Below, one piece after another: positions 36,560-45,285 of a DNA stretch of 64,000 nucleotides. The translations under genes were made by a program, and so were the position numbers. The notes beneath the pieces are model-generated. The model had not been told where the DNA came from. It worked only from the letters and a program-made list of their open reading frames with translations, and ran no database searches. The DNA is from Acidimicrobiales bacterium MED-G01 (lineage in GTDB: Bacteria > Actinomycetota > Acidimicrobiia > Acidimicrobiales > Poriferisodalaceae), in NCBI GenBank assembly GCA_002457435.1, contig NTLA01000003.1, forward strand, positions 1-64,000, read 5' to 3'. The first letter of the stretch is position 1; each line of letters begins with the position of its first letter.

Positions 36560-37572
36560 GACATGAAGAGTTGCCTGTCATTGATATCGAACCGTTTCGA
36601 TTGGGTAATAACTCTGCAAAAAAGTCGGTAGCGCAGCAAGTTGATGAAGCGCTTTGCACAACTGGTTTCATGTCCATTGTTGGGCATGGCATTTCGGAAA
36701 AGCTTATTAAACGCGCTCGCGAGGCGGCTCTAGAGTTTTTCACACTCGACCTCGTTGAAAAAATGAAGATCGCTAACCCCCCCGAACACATGAGCCGGGG
36801 GTACAACTGGGTCGGCAATCGTTCGCTCGCTTACACCCTTGGTGAAGAAACGCCTCCCGACCTTCAGGAGGGTTTCGCTTTCGGACCCTTTGATTTTGAC
36901 AGAAGTGGATATTACGCCCAACCAGAGGCGGCTAGCTTTTTCGCCCCAAATGTTTGGCCTAAACAGCCCTCAAATTTCCGATCTATTTTTGAGGACTATT
37001 ACTTAGAGTTATCTTCACTCGCTCAAAAGATCATGTGTCTTTTTGCTGTCGCATTGGATCTACCAGAAGTTTATTTCAACGACAAAACAGACAAACCGAC
37101 AAGCGTCGTGCGCATAGTGCACTATCCGGCACAAGACACAGCTCCTCTAGACAACCAACTCCGAGCAGGGGCCCACACCGACTACGGCACACTGACAATT
37201 TTGTACGGGGACGATACACCAGGCGGACTCCAAGTCAGGCTCCGCAACGGTAGGTGGATCGATGTTCACCCGACACCTGAAGCACTGATCTGCAATGTCG
37301 GCGACCTTATGGCTCGGTGGACAAATGATCGGTGGATTTCCAATCTTCACCGCGTCGTAAACCCTCCCTCGAGGCATGCAAGCGCTAATCGCATCGCCAT
37401 CCCGTTCTTCCATAACACAAACCATGACGCACTTATCGAGTGCGTCCCATCATGTCTTGGCACAGACGGCACAGCTAAATATCCGCCAGTACTGTTCAGT
37501 GATCTCTACCTTAAAAAGCAAACGAAGGCTGAACGTAAACCAGGCCTTACTGTTGGAAAGTTGCATGAGTAA
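36556..37572 (+). CDS. Isopenicillin-N-synthase-like Fe(II)/2-oxoglutarate oxygenase
   Basis: A 338-residue oxygenase of the IPNS/flavanone-hydroxylase family. The N-terminal DIOX_N part is at about 5-120 (L-P-V-I-D-I at 6-11, G-F-M-S-I-V-G-H-G-I at 37-46). The iron triad is H207-x-D209 in A-H-T-D-Y-G-T-L and H265 in N-L-H-R-V. The co-substrate Arg279 is in N-R-I-A-I-P-F-F; the common R-x-S is R-x-A here. It would hydroxylate, desaturate or close a ring on an amino-acid-like substrate. First gene of the operon 36556-40041: its TAA overlaps the ATG of the aminotransferase. Relatives in purine contexts include xanthine/2OG hydroxylases, but no such signature is evident. Confidence 0.86.
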   Translation: MRHEELPVIDIEPFRLGNNSAKKSVAQQVDEALCTTGFMSIVGHGISEKLIKRAREAALEFFTLDLVEKMKIANPPEHMSRGYNWVGNRSLAYTLGEETPPDLQEGFAFGPFDFDRSGYYAQPEAASFFAPNVWPKQPSNFRSIFEDYYLELSSLAQKIMCLFAVALDLPEVYFNDKTDKPTSVVRIVHYPAQDTAPLDNQLRAGAHTDYGTLTILYGDDTPGGLQVRLRNGRWIDVHPTPEALICNVGDLMARWTNDRWISNLHRVVNPPSRHASANRIAIPFFHNTNHDALIECVPSCLGTDGTAKYPPVLFSDLYLKKQTKAERKPGLTVGKLHE

Positions 37573-38684
37573 TGCATTACGCCCATCTTGGACTAGAGAC
37601 TCCGGAGTACTACGTACCGGGGTTGCCAGTCGACTACGTCGCAGATCGCTACGGAATCCCACTAGCTGACATCGCGAAACTCGGCTCGGCGGAGAACCCG
37701 CACGGTGCCTCTCCCCTTGCGGCTGCAGCCGTTCAAGAATGTCTTGACAAATTGCACCTTTATCCTTCTTGGACCGCCGACCCCCTGAGGGAAAAGATTG
37801 CAGAAACTTATGGGTTTAACCCGGAAGAGATAATCTGCGGCGCTGGTGAAACGGAAATTCTTTCTCTCATAACGCGCGCCTTTTGCCCCCCTCATAACAA
37901 GATCCAAATGCCAGGCCCGTGTTTTCCCATCTATCACCTCTTCGCAGAAGCAGAAGGTCGAACTCCGGTCCTAGTCCATGAAGCCACCAACCGACAATCA
38001 ATGGAATTAGATGTAGACATCTATATCGAAGCAATTGAAGCGGACACGCGGATTGTCTACATCACCAACCCCCACAGCCCATCAGGTACCTGGCTCGAGG
38101 AAAAGGACGTCCGACGCATTATCGAGGCCTGTCCAAATTCATTAGTTGTGCTCGATGAGGCATACGTTCATTATTCAGACACGCCGGGCTACATCCATCT
38201 TGCATCCGAATACGAGAATCTTGCTGTCTTACGAACATTTTCAAAGGCGTTCGGGCTAGCAGGTCTACGAATTGGATTCGGTGTCGCTTCGAAACCCGTC
38301 ATCGACGCACTGCTGGCAGTGAAGCCAACCTGGAACATGGGCCAACTCCAAATTGCCGGCGGCGTTGCTGCGCTCGATGACGAAGCGCACGTCAAACAAA
38401 CGGTTCAAACTATTGTCCAAAACCGCGCATACGTCCAAGGAAGATTTGGAGAGCTCGACCGATTTCGGATGATCAGCGGTAGCCGATCCAACTTTTTTTT
38501 GGTCGAAATTCTTGACCCGGATACCAACTCAACCAAGGTCTTCCAAGAACTCCTCGAACGCGGTGTAATCGTGAAGGACGGCTCAATTTCATTCCGGGGC
38601 CTCCACGACCGTTTCTTGCGTTGTGACGTCAATCTCAGGCCACACATGGATCGTCTTGTCGATGCCCTCGCCGACCTCCCCTAG
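37572..38684 (+). CDS. HisC-like class I/II aminotransferase
   Basis: A 370-residue PLP aminotransferase of the histidinol-phosphate type. Lys225 in T-F-S-K-A-F-G-L-A-G-L-R forms the Schiff base, D195-E-A-Y binds the pyridine nitrogen, N166 in Y-I-T-N-P-H-S-P contacts the cofactor, and A-G-E-T-E at 91-95 sits at the phosphate cup. The start overlaps the oxygenase stop (taATG). There are no other histidine-biosynthesis genes around, so this is a catabolic or secondary-metabolite paralogue rather than HisC itself. It probably acts on the amino acid modified by the oxygenase. The following gene begins inside its end. Confidence 0.87.
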   Translation: MHYAHLGLETPEYYVPGLPVDYVADRYGIPLADIAKLGSAENPHGASPLAAAAVQECLDKLHLYPSWTADPLREKIAETYGFNPEEIICGAGETEILSLITRAFCPPHNKIQMPGPCFPIYHLFAEAEGRTPVLVHEATNRQSMELDVDIYIEAIEADTRIVYITNPHSPSGTWLEEKDVRRIIEACPNSLVVLDEAYVHYSDTPGYIHLASEYENLAVLRTFSKAFGLAGLRIGFGVASKPVIDALLAVKPTWNMGQLQIAGGVAALDDEAHVKQTVQTIVQNRAYVQGRFGELDRFRMISGSRSNFFLVEILDPDTNSTKVFQELLERGVIVKDGSISFRGLHDRFLRCDVNLRPHMDRLVDALADLP

Positions 38685-40041
38685 CCAGACCGCCGTACTG
38701 GCTGAGTTCCTGACACAGCTAGCCGGTTCAGTCGAACCACGATTGTTAGAGCTGGCCACGGTGAGACTTGTTGATACATCTGCCTCAATAATCTTCGGTG
38801 CTGAGCAGCCTTGGTCGAATGCTGTGATTGAGCATGCTCTAGAAACAGGAGCGACCGGTAACTCCACCATCATTGGCAGACCTAATGCAACTAGCACACC
38901 GGCTATGACAGCGCTTGCTAACGGTGCATCAGGTCATGCTTTCGAACTCGATGATGTTCATGAAGAGGCGATAAACCATCCGGGGGCGGTTGTGATACCG
39001 GCCGCACTTGCGCTCGCAGAAGACCTCAATTGCTCCGGACGTGATTTGCTTGAGGCAATAGTTGTCGGTTACGAGGCAATGGGTCGCGCGGGGATCGCGG
39101 TTGGCCCGGCCTCCCATATGTTGGCTGGTTTCCACCCAACGTCGATGTCAGGTGTCTTTGGGGCTGCCGCGGCAGCAGGTCGGCTCTTAAACTTCAGCGC
39201 TACAGAACTCAACCACGCATTCGGGATCGCGTCTTCTTTGGCTTCAGGCACGATGGAATTTGCCGCTTCCGGCGGTATGGCTAAACGAATTCACGCCGGG
39301 CGAGCGGCGGAAGGGGGTGTTACCGCGGCGTTGTTAGCAGCACGCGGTTTTGAAGGGGCATCGGACGGGCTTGCCGGGCGTTACGGATTCTGTCGAATTT
39401 TCACTGATGACCCGAGGCTAGATTTGCTTACGGATCGCCTAGGGCAAAGATGGATGATTGACGAAATTACTGTCAAACCATACGCGGCCTGTAGTGACAT
39501 TCATCCAATGATTCAGGCGGCGACCCAGCTGCGGCAGGAGCACGGGTTACAACCCGAAGATATCGAAAGCATCGAATTAGATGGGCCAACTAAAGCTGCC
39601 GTCCAAAATGATATGGACGGCACAACCTCCGTTATGGCTGCGCAGTACTCGGCCCAATTCAACGTCGCTGCGGCACTCATCGCCGACCCAGTCGACCCCG
39701 ACACATATCATCCCGATCAGATCTCCGGACCTGAAATTTCTGCTCTGCAGGACAAAGTGGTAGCTATTCGACCGGCAGCAGAGTTTGATGCGACCTACGC
39801 CTGGAAAATGGGTGGCCGGGTCCAAATCAACCTCGTTGATGGGAGAGTGCTTAACGCCACGGTTCATGGTCAAAAAGGTTCGATGCATGATCCACTTGAT
39901 GTCGACGAACTAACTTCGAAATTTACCCGTCTTGCTCAAGGGCGATCCCATCCGAATCTGGAGTTACTACTTTGGGGTGTCGGCGACGCCGAAGATCTCA
40001 GTGAACTCACAGAGGCATTGCGTTCACCTATTGCGCATTAG
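38662..40041 (+). CDS. MmgE/PrpD family protein
   Basis: A 459-residue protein of the MmgE/PrpD superfamily (2-methylcitrate dehydratase, cis-aconitate decarboxylase and relatives). The helical domain contains H-A-F-E-L-D-D-V-H near 93-101, the conserved active-site segment, and H-P-G-A-V-V-I-P near 106-113. The later V-K-P-Y-A-A-C-S-D-I-H-P near 273-284 is the second conserved patch. ATG 38662 lies within the end of the aminotransferase gene (23-bp overlap). Other methylcitrate-cycle genes are absent, so a dehydratase or decarboxylase acting on a tricarboxylate-like product of this operon is more likely than propionate metabolism. Confidence 0.87.
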   Translation: MPSPTSPSQTAVLAEFLTQLAGSVEPRLLELATVRLVDTSASIIFGAEQPWSNAVIEHALETGATGNSTIIGRPNATSTPAMTALANGASGHAFELDDVHEEAINHPGAVVIPAALALAEDLNCSGRDLLEAIVVGYEAMGRAGIAVGPASHMLAGFHPTSMSGVFGAAAAAGRLLNFSATELNHAFGIASSLASGTMEFAASGGMAKRIHAGRAAEGGVTAALLAARGFEGASDGLAGRYGFCRIFTDDPRLDLLTDRLGQRWMIDEITVKPYAACSDIHPMIQAATQLRQEHGLQPEDIESIELDGPTKAAVQNDMDGTTSVMAAQYSAQFNVAAALIADPVDPDTYHPDQISGPEISALQDKVVAIRPAAEFDATYAWKMGGRVQINLVDGRVLNATVHGQKGSMHDPLDVDELTSKFTRLAQGRSHPNLELLLWGVGDAEDLSELTEALRSPIAH

Positions 40042-40055
40042 GTCCACGTCGATGC

Positions 40056-41306
40056 CTAAACGACCTCAAGTGGCTGCCCGCACACTTGGACACCTTCATT
40101 AAATACCGCTTTAAAATCTGCGGCCGTTGCCCGATTGACCAATGCTGCCACAGGGTCGTTGAGTGGGGCGAGATTGTGAGTCGTCGCGTCAACGATGACG
40201 AGATCTGCTCGTTTACCCTTATCAATCGAACCGCGTTCATGCTCAACATGAAGAATACGGGCAGGATTAATCGTGATCATCTTGAGCATGTCAGTGGCTG
40301 AGGGGAAAGACGGATCTTTTCTGATGGCCCGGATAACTCGTGACGCGAATTGGATTTCCGCCAATGGGTCGGGGGAAGACAAAATGACGTTGTCCGTTCC
40401 AATTGCCACTGTCATGCCTGCTTCAAGCATTAAGTCGAAACGGGGGATCCCGAGCCCGATCACTGCGTGGTTCCGGGGACAACAAACAGCTGGTATCGAC
40501 GCGTCCGCAAGGCGGGTCATTTCATCTGGAGTAGCAAACGTCAGATGTACGGCAAAATCAGGCATTAGATGATCAACAATTCTGTGGACATCGCTTTGTC
40601 CAGTTCGTTCAATAGATAGCTGACGGTACGGGGGTGATTCCGCCACGTGAAGCGCCAAGAGGGCGCCGAGGGCGCGCACGTGATGTCCAACTTGAGCCAA
40701 CCCTTCGTCGGTCAAATCATTCGCACCGATTAGAGAAAAGCCAGCTCCTTCTTCGACTATCCCTGAAATTTCATGCAATGCCTCGTGACTGAGAGCACCG
40801 GCATTTGCATTGAGACTTTCTGCCGGTTGGGGCGGGTACGCAGCGAAGCGTCCGAGAGTGAACGGTTGTATGGGTTTATCGGCAGCTACTTCTTCGAGCA
40901 ACGAAACGCCAGGACGACCTCCTTCACGAAAGTCGACAAAAAGCGAAGTTCCGCAGGCGATCATCTGGTCCAGAGTGCGGCCCAGTTGTTCCTTCAGAAC
41001 CTCGTTAGAAGTACGAGCTAGCGCCTGATGACGGAGTCCTTCTGGCGGCATGAACACATCCCAATAAGGCATCCCGAATCCCACTTCTTTTAAGAAACCA
41101 TCAATCACATGGGTGTGACCATTTAAGAAAGCGGGGCATATGATCGTGCCGGACGCGTCAAGCTGAGTGGTATTGGAACCTCCCCAATGACCTGTGCCTA
41201 CGTCGGCAATTCGACCCTGTTGATTCACCTTCACCCAACTATTTTCCTGAGGGGAAAGGTTTTGCCCCGCGAGCACGGTTGCACCGGTTAATACAAAATC
41301 TGACAT
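40056..41306 (-). CDS. Chlorohydrolase/deaminase-type amidohydrolase, substrate unknown
   Basis: A 416-residue zinc amidohydrolase. H64 and H66 in L-N-G-H-T-H-V-I-D-G, a third His in L-H-V-A-E-S near 218, and the catalytic Asp in I-G-T-D-N near 300 form the metal site. The beta-sandwich closes with G-K-R-A-D-L-V-I near 360. The V-D-F-R-E-G-G segment near 123 is unlike the 8-oxoguanine deaminase or SsnA groups in this window, so this is a separate lineage, nearer to cytosine/archaeal-type deaminases. It is transcribed alone, converging on the PrpD gene with only 14 bp between stops. It diverges from the LLM gene across about 350 bp. Confidence 0.85.
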   Translation of the reverse strand: MSDFVLTGATVLAGQNLSPQENSWVKVNQQGRIADVGTGHWGGSNTTQLDASGTIICPAFLNGHTHVIDGFLKEVGFGMPYWDVFMPPEGLRHQALARTSNEVLKEQLGRTLDQMIACGTSLFVDFREGGRPGVSLLEEVAADKPIQPFTLGRFAAYPPQPAESLNANAGALSHEALHEISGIVEEGAGFSLIGANDLTDEGLAQVGHHVRALGALLALHVAESPPYRQLSIERTGQSDVHRIVDHLMPDFAVHLTFATPDEMTRLADASIPAVCCPRNHAVIGLGIPRFDLMLEAGMTVAIGTDNVILSSPDPLAEIQFASRVIRAIRKDPSFPSATDMLKMITINPARILHVEHERGSIDKGKRADLVIVDATTHNLAPLNDPVAALVNRATAADFKAVFNEGVQVCGQPLEVV

Positions 41307-41655
41307 CTCGACCTACCTGAACAGCTACCTTCGGCGATTCCGAAAACTCTAATTGTTGTTGGTCGCACTCAACGGTTGTTATGCGCCACCGGTGAGGGCT
41401 GTTCTTCGACGGATTACCTTTCGCTTCATGACTCCCCACTATTGATTTAACCGCGGATAGCCAAGCAGTTGATTTTCGCGCTGGAAGGAAAAATCGTAAA
41501 CGCCCTCCTCCATGACCCAAGAACACTTACCAGTCCTGTTTGAGACTCGCTCAAGGACTACTCCGCTCCGGTGCCCCAATTCGCAGCAACCGGCGCCCGA
41601 TCACCTGACTGGCTATTATTCAAATTCGATCGGGCAACGCATCTTGGGGGTTGGA
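41307..41655. promoter_or_regulatory. Divergent intergenic region, 349 bp, probably carrying both promoters
   Basis: No gene is evident between the amidohydrolase start (41306) and the chosen LLM start (41656). The LLM frame stays open back to ATG 41512, but the 48 residues it would add have no LLM similarity, and the paralogue at 30445 lacks them. The region is AT-richer than its flanks around 41430-41500. No clear operator or -10/-35 pair is convincing to me. Confidence 0.4.
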
Positions 41656-42708
41656 ATGCACAACTTTGGTTTGATGATCAGTTCAGGGGCTCCCATGCGA
41701 GCCGGTGGGCCAGATTTACCCAACGGTTTCGGAGACATGGTCGCTCAAGCTCAATGGGCGGAGGAAAAAGGTTTCGAATGTATCTGGGTCGGGGAGGGAC
41801 GCCTAGCAAGTAACGGGGTCATCCCCATGTCCGTGATCGCGGCTTATACCAAGCGGATCAAAATTGGAAGCGGCATTTTGCCTTACCGAACACGAAACCC
41901 GGCGTTGCTTGCTGTTACGGCAAAAACGCTAGATGACCTCGCCCCTGGGCGAATCAGACTAGGCCTTGGAGGATGGTGGGAGCCGCTTGCCACTCGCGTC
42001 GGATTGCCAAACGAGAAACCATTAAAGGCCATGCGTGAGATTGTCACCGTCGTACGACAACTCCTTAACGGCGAGGAAGTCACTTACCAAGGCCAATTCG
42101 TTGATCTCGATAGTGTCCGGTTCGACGGATCGTCAGATGACTTTGGTAAGTCCTACCCCGTTGAAATTCATATTGGGGCTGTGCGAATGGGTATGTGTGC
42201 CCTGTCAGGAGAAATCGCTGACGGGTGTCTCCTCGACTTCCTTGTTCCGCCCTCATACAACGACGACGCCCTCGCTGCCTTCCAGCGTGGCGCTGAAAAG
42301 TCGGGTCGATCGTTAGATGATTTTCAGGTTCCTCAGTTGATCGCAGTGTCCGCTAACAACGAAGATCCACAACAAGCAATTGATGATTGCAAGGAATTTC
42401 TTACTCAATACATTGCGCAACAACCTCATATAACCGAATTTTGCGGTGCCGACGAGGAACTTGTTGCCCGAATCAAATCAGTCATGGGCTGGCCGGCAAC
42501 TAAAGCGCAGATCCACGAAGCAATGAAACTTGTGTCAAACGAATTGACGCAAAGCGTCGCAGCATGCGGAAGCGCATCTGATGCTCTCGATCGCATTTCA
42601 GAGTGGGTAGACCACGGTTGCACTGAACCTGTTCTAACCCCCCTTGGACAGAATGCGTTCGGCACTCTGGAACAAATCGCTGATGCAGCAAACCTAGGTA
42701 GTGTCTAA
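41656..42708 (+). CDS. LLM-class (F420- or FMN-dependent) oxidoreductase, paralogue
   Basis: A 350-residue luciferase-like TIM-barrel enzyme. Q-W-A-E-E-K-G-F-E-C-I-W-V-G near 34-47, R-I-K-I-G-S-G-I-L near 68-76, T-R-N-P-A-L-L-A and D-L-A-P-G-R-I-R-L-G-L-G follow the same order as in 30445. The last 90 residues (Q-Q-P-H-I-T, W-P-A-T-K, G-C-T-E-P-V-L-T-P-L-G) align almost without gaps with that paralogue. The start is ATG 41656, after a G-rich ribosome site, by comparison with it; ATG 41512 is the alternative. First gene of the operon ending at 53028. It may oxygenate, or with F420H2 reduce, the pyrimidine-like ligand of the importer. Confidence 0.87.
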   Translation: MHNFGLMISSGAPMRAGGPDLPNGFGDMVAQAQWAEEKGFECIWVGEGRLASNGVIPMSVIAAYTKRIKIGSGILPYRTRNPALLAVTAKTLDDLAPGRIRLGLGGWWEPLATRVGLPNEKPLKAMREIVTVVRQLLNGEEVTYQGQFVDLDSVRFDGSSDDFGKSYPVEIHIGAVRMGMCALSGEIADGCLLDFLVPPSYNDDALAAFQRGAEKSGRSLDDFQVPQLIAVSANNEDPQQAIDDCKEFLTQYIAQQPHITEFCGADEELVARIKSVMGWPATKAQIHEAMKLVSNELTQSVAACGSASDALDRISEWVDHGCTEPVLTPLGQNAFGTLEQIADAANLGSV

Positions 42709-42713
42709 GGGCA

Positions 42714-43586
42714 GTGAGCAAGACAGACTTAGGTTCTAGCCCCGTTCTCTCCGAGGAATCCGAAGATATTTCTAACCCCATAGGTGAACGCCTGCGGGCA
42801 GGTATTCGACAGATCCTGGTAGCAATCTTTCTGCTTGTGATTGCAGCCGCCCTTTGGGAACTAGCAAAGTTCGTCACGGGTACCGGCGATCGAACTATGC
42901 CCCACGTTTGGGACATCCTGGCCTTTTTAGGAAGCACAACTTCTCAGAACGAGAACTACACCTGGTTCTTGGTCAAGAATGCCTGGTCAACGGCCAAAGC
43001 GAGTTTGGTTGGCCTGCTCGTAGGAACCGTGTTCGGATTAACTACAGGAATTTCGATAGCCAGAAGCAAATTCGTCGGCAATGGCCTTATGCCCCTCATC
43101 GTTGCAGCCCAGGCTGTACCTATTGTGGCTATAGCGCCAGCATTGGTCTTGTGGCTCGGTACCGGTGGAGTGACCAAGACAGTAATCACAACGTACTTAA
43201 CCTTCTTCCCGGTTACCGTCGCCACCGCCCGAGGCATCCAGTCTGTTCCCCAAGAAAGCCACGAACTACTCCAGACATACGGTGCGTCCAAAAGAACCAG
43301 TTTGAGGCTCCTAGAAATTCCGTTTGCCTCGCCTCTCATTTTTGTTGGTCTTGAAACTGCCGCTGCGTTTTCAGTTGTCGGCGCAATCGTTGCAGAGTTG
43401 CCATTTGGCTCAAAGGAGGGTCTGGGTGTTGTCATCCTCACCTCATGGCAGTTCTACATAACCGAACCCCGAGCGCTTTATTGTGTCGCTCTGACTTCAT
43501 GCGTCTTGGGAGCGATTTTTGTTCTATCAGTCCGGTTGGTGGCGTATTTCGCTCTCGGCCCTAGATCTCAGGGAGAAGTGCTCTAA
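42714..43586 (+). CDS. ABC importer permease, SsuC/ThiX family
   Basis: A 290-residue inner-membrane protein with about six helices of the nitrate/sulfonate/taurine/pyrimidine permease family. The ATPase-contact (EAA) loop E-L-L-Q-T-Y-G-A-S-K near 182-191 and the helix pair P-I-V-A-I-A-P-A-L-V-L-W near 137-148 are typical. GTG start five bases after the LLM stop. It pairs with the second permease at 44380 and the ATPase between them. With the ThiY-like binding protein at 45286, the set most resembles importers for thiamine pyrimidines or riboflavin. Confidence 0.88.
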   Translation: MSKTDLGSSPVLSEESEDISNPIGERLRAGIRQILVAIFLLVIAAALWELAKFVTGTGDRTMPHVWDILAFLGSTTSQNENYTWFLVKNAWSTAKASLVGLLVGTVFGLTTGISIARSKFVGNGLMPLIVAAQAVPIVAIAPALVLWLGTGGVTKTVITTYLTFFPVTVATARGIQSVPQESHELLQTYGASKRTSLRLLEIPFASPLIFVGLETAAAFSVVGAIVAELPFGSKEGLGVVILTSWQFYITEPRALYCVALTSCVLGAIFVLSVRLVAYFALGPRSQGEVL

Positions 43587-43588
43587 AA

Positions 43589-44383
43589 ATGGCTGGCGAA
43601 AGTGAAACCCTCGGTCTGCACGCAGCAAAGTTAGGAAAACGCTTTTCTAGCAAGGGTGGAGATGTTCAGGCCCTAGAAGAAGTAGATCTTGAAGTTAAAC
43701 AGGGTGGCTTCATGTCGATCATCGGCCCATCAGGTTGCGGTAAATCGACTCTATTAAGGGCTTTTTCCGATCTAGTCGAACCTTCAACAGGCGAGATCTC
43801 AGTAAATGGAAAGATGCCCGCAGAAGCCAGAGCTGCCCGAGAATTCGGGGTTGTTTTCCAGTCACCTAATTTATTACCCTGGCGAACGGTATTACGTAAC
43901 GTCACTCTTCCTCTTCAGGTTATGGGCGTCGACCGCCCGACACGAAACCAAACCGCACTTGAAATGCTCGAGTTAGTGGGTTTGGGGTCCTTCGCAAGAC
44001 ACCATCCCTGGCAATTGTCTGGCGGCATGCAACAGCGCGTCGCCATTGCTAGAGCCCTCTCAACTAACCCCAGTGTCCTCTTAATGGACGAACCCTTCGG
44101 TGCTTTGGACGAAATTACACGAGACCGGCTGAACCTCGAACTAATGAGAATCTGGGGTCAACTCTCGGCAACCATTTTATTCATCACACATAGCATCACT
44201 GAAGCAGTTTTTCTCTCTTCTCAAATTGCGGTCATGTCGAGTCGCCCTGGGCGAATCACTGAATTAATTGATGTCAATCTTCCGTATCCAAGAAACACCG
44301 AGACCCGTGACATGCCTGAGTTTTACGAACTCGTTATAGAAGTTCGTCGTGCCCTGGTTGAAGCCAGCGCCGTCGCCTCATGA
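43589..44383 (+). CDS. ABC importer ATPase, SsuB/ThiZ family
   Basis: A 264-residue ATP-binding subunit. Walker A G-P-S-G-C-G-K-S near 48-55, Q-loop F-Q-S-P-N-L-L-P-W near 90-98, signature L-S-G-G-M-Q-Q-R near 142-149, Walker B V-L-L-M-D-E-P-F near 162-169 and the switch His in I-T-H-S-I near 198 are all present. The L-P-W after the Q-loop is characteristic of the sulfonate/nitrate/pyrimidine branch. It begins two bases after the first permease and ends overlapping the second by 4 bp (ATGA). Confidence 0.93.
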   Translation: MAGESETLGLHAAKLGKRFSSKGGDVQALEEVDLEVKQGGFMSIIGPSGCGKSTLLRAFSDLVEPSTGEISVNGKMPAEARAAREFGVVFQSPNLLPWRTVLRNVTLPLQVMGVDRPTRNQTALEMLELVGLGSFARHHPWQLSGGMQQRVAIARALSTNPSVLLMDEPFGALDEITRDRLNLELMRIWGQLSATILFITHSITEAVFLSSQIAVMSSRPGRITELIDVNLPYPRNTETRDMPEFYELVIEVRRALVEASAVAS

Positions 44384-45198
44384 CCACTGAAGGAGTCACT
44401 CTCGCGGAGGAGCCTGACTCTAAGGACAGTGGGAAAAGGCTGCCCATTGGCGTGGTCCTAACTCCAACGATTTTCTTTGCCGCTTTTCTTGCGATTTGGG
44501 AACTCGCGGTCAGGCTTGGCGATGTTCAGGTCCTGATGTTGCCAGCTCCCTCAGTAATTTGGAGCCGATTCATCAAAGACTTCGGTCTTCTTGTCGAACT
44601 TGCTGTTAACACAGGGACTGAAGCTGGAAAAGGCGTTCTCATTGGATCTTTCATCGCGATTGGCTTAGCCGGCCTTGTCCACGGAATTGGTTGGTTGAAC
44701 CAAGGCCTTCTCAGCTACTCATCGACCGTAAAGGCTCTTCCCGTAGTCGCTCTGTACCCGGTAATGACAATTTTCTTCGGAGTCACCTCCAAAGCTGTGG
44801 TGGCGATGGTGGCGGTTGGTGTCGCTCCCATTATGTTCACGTTCGCTTCTAGGGGTTTCAGCGGTACCTCCGAACACGACGACCTCATGCGGTCTATCTC
44901 AGCAAACTGGCGAATACGGATGACCGCTCTGGTACTCCCTCGCGCCCTCCCCTACGTCATGGCAGGTCTGCGGACCGCAGTGCCATTGTCGATCATCATC
45001 TCCATCATCTCTGAGTACTTCGGCGGAAGTGTTTCGACCCTGGGCGCCTACATACGTCGCGAATCGACAATGCTGCATACGGTGCAGGTCTGGTCGGCGA
45101 TTGTTATGGCCTGCTTGTTGGGCGTTCTTGTGTTCGTAGCAGTTTCTCTGCTTGACCGTTATTTTTTGCGGTGGCATTCCTCGCGTCGAGAAACTTGA
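44380..45198 (+). CDS. ABC importer permease, SsuC/ThiX family, second copy
   Basis: A 272-residue membrane protein with about six helices. L-M-L-P-A-P-S-V-I-W near 48-57 opens the permease core as in SsuC and ThiX proteins, and the A-N-W-R-I-R-M-T-A-L-V-L-P-R loop near 173-186 contacts the ATPase. It overlaps the ATPase gene by 4 bp. Two different permease genes around one ATPase imply a heterodimeric channel, whereas many ThiXYZ systems use one permease as a homodimer. An 87-bp gap with a strong ribosome site follows before the binding protein. Confidence 0.88.
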   Translation: MTTEGVTLAEEPDSKDSGKRLPIGVVLTPTIFFAAFLAIWELAVRLGDVQVLMLPAPSVIWSRFIKDFGLLVELAVNTGTEAGKGVLIGSFIAIGLAGLVHGIGWLNQGLLSYSSTVKALPVVALYPVMTIFFGVTSKAVVAMVAVGVAPIMFTFASRGFSGTSEHDDLMRSISANWRIRMTALVLPRALPYVMAGLRTAVPLSIIISIISEYFGGSVSTLGAYIRRESTMLHTVQVWSAIVMACLLGVLVFVAVSLLDRYFLRWHSSRRET

Positions 45199-45271
45199 TC
45201 AACTGTTTTCCTGAACCGCTCCCGTTCCTTCGATTAGGTTGTGGCAGCTAACTAATTCATAACTAACTGTT

Positions 45272-45279
45272 GGGAGGGG
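45272..45279 (+). promoter_or_regulatory. Strong Shine-Dalgarno deciding a TTG start
   Basis: G-G-G-A-G-G-G-G ends six bases before the TTG at 45286. The TTG gives an immediate lipoprotein signal sequence, and no ATG or GTG lies in a better position, so the rare start is credible. Confidence 0.6.
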
Positions 45280-45285
45280 CCAACC

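Noticed and set aside
41656-42708. RutA pyrimidine oxygenase.
   Set aside because: The family is related, but no other rut genes are present and the F420-type N-P-A and P-G-R segments argue against a direct RutA assignment.
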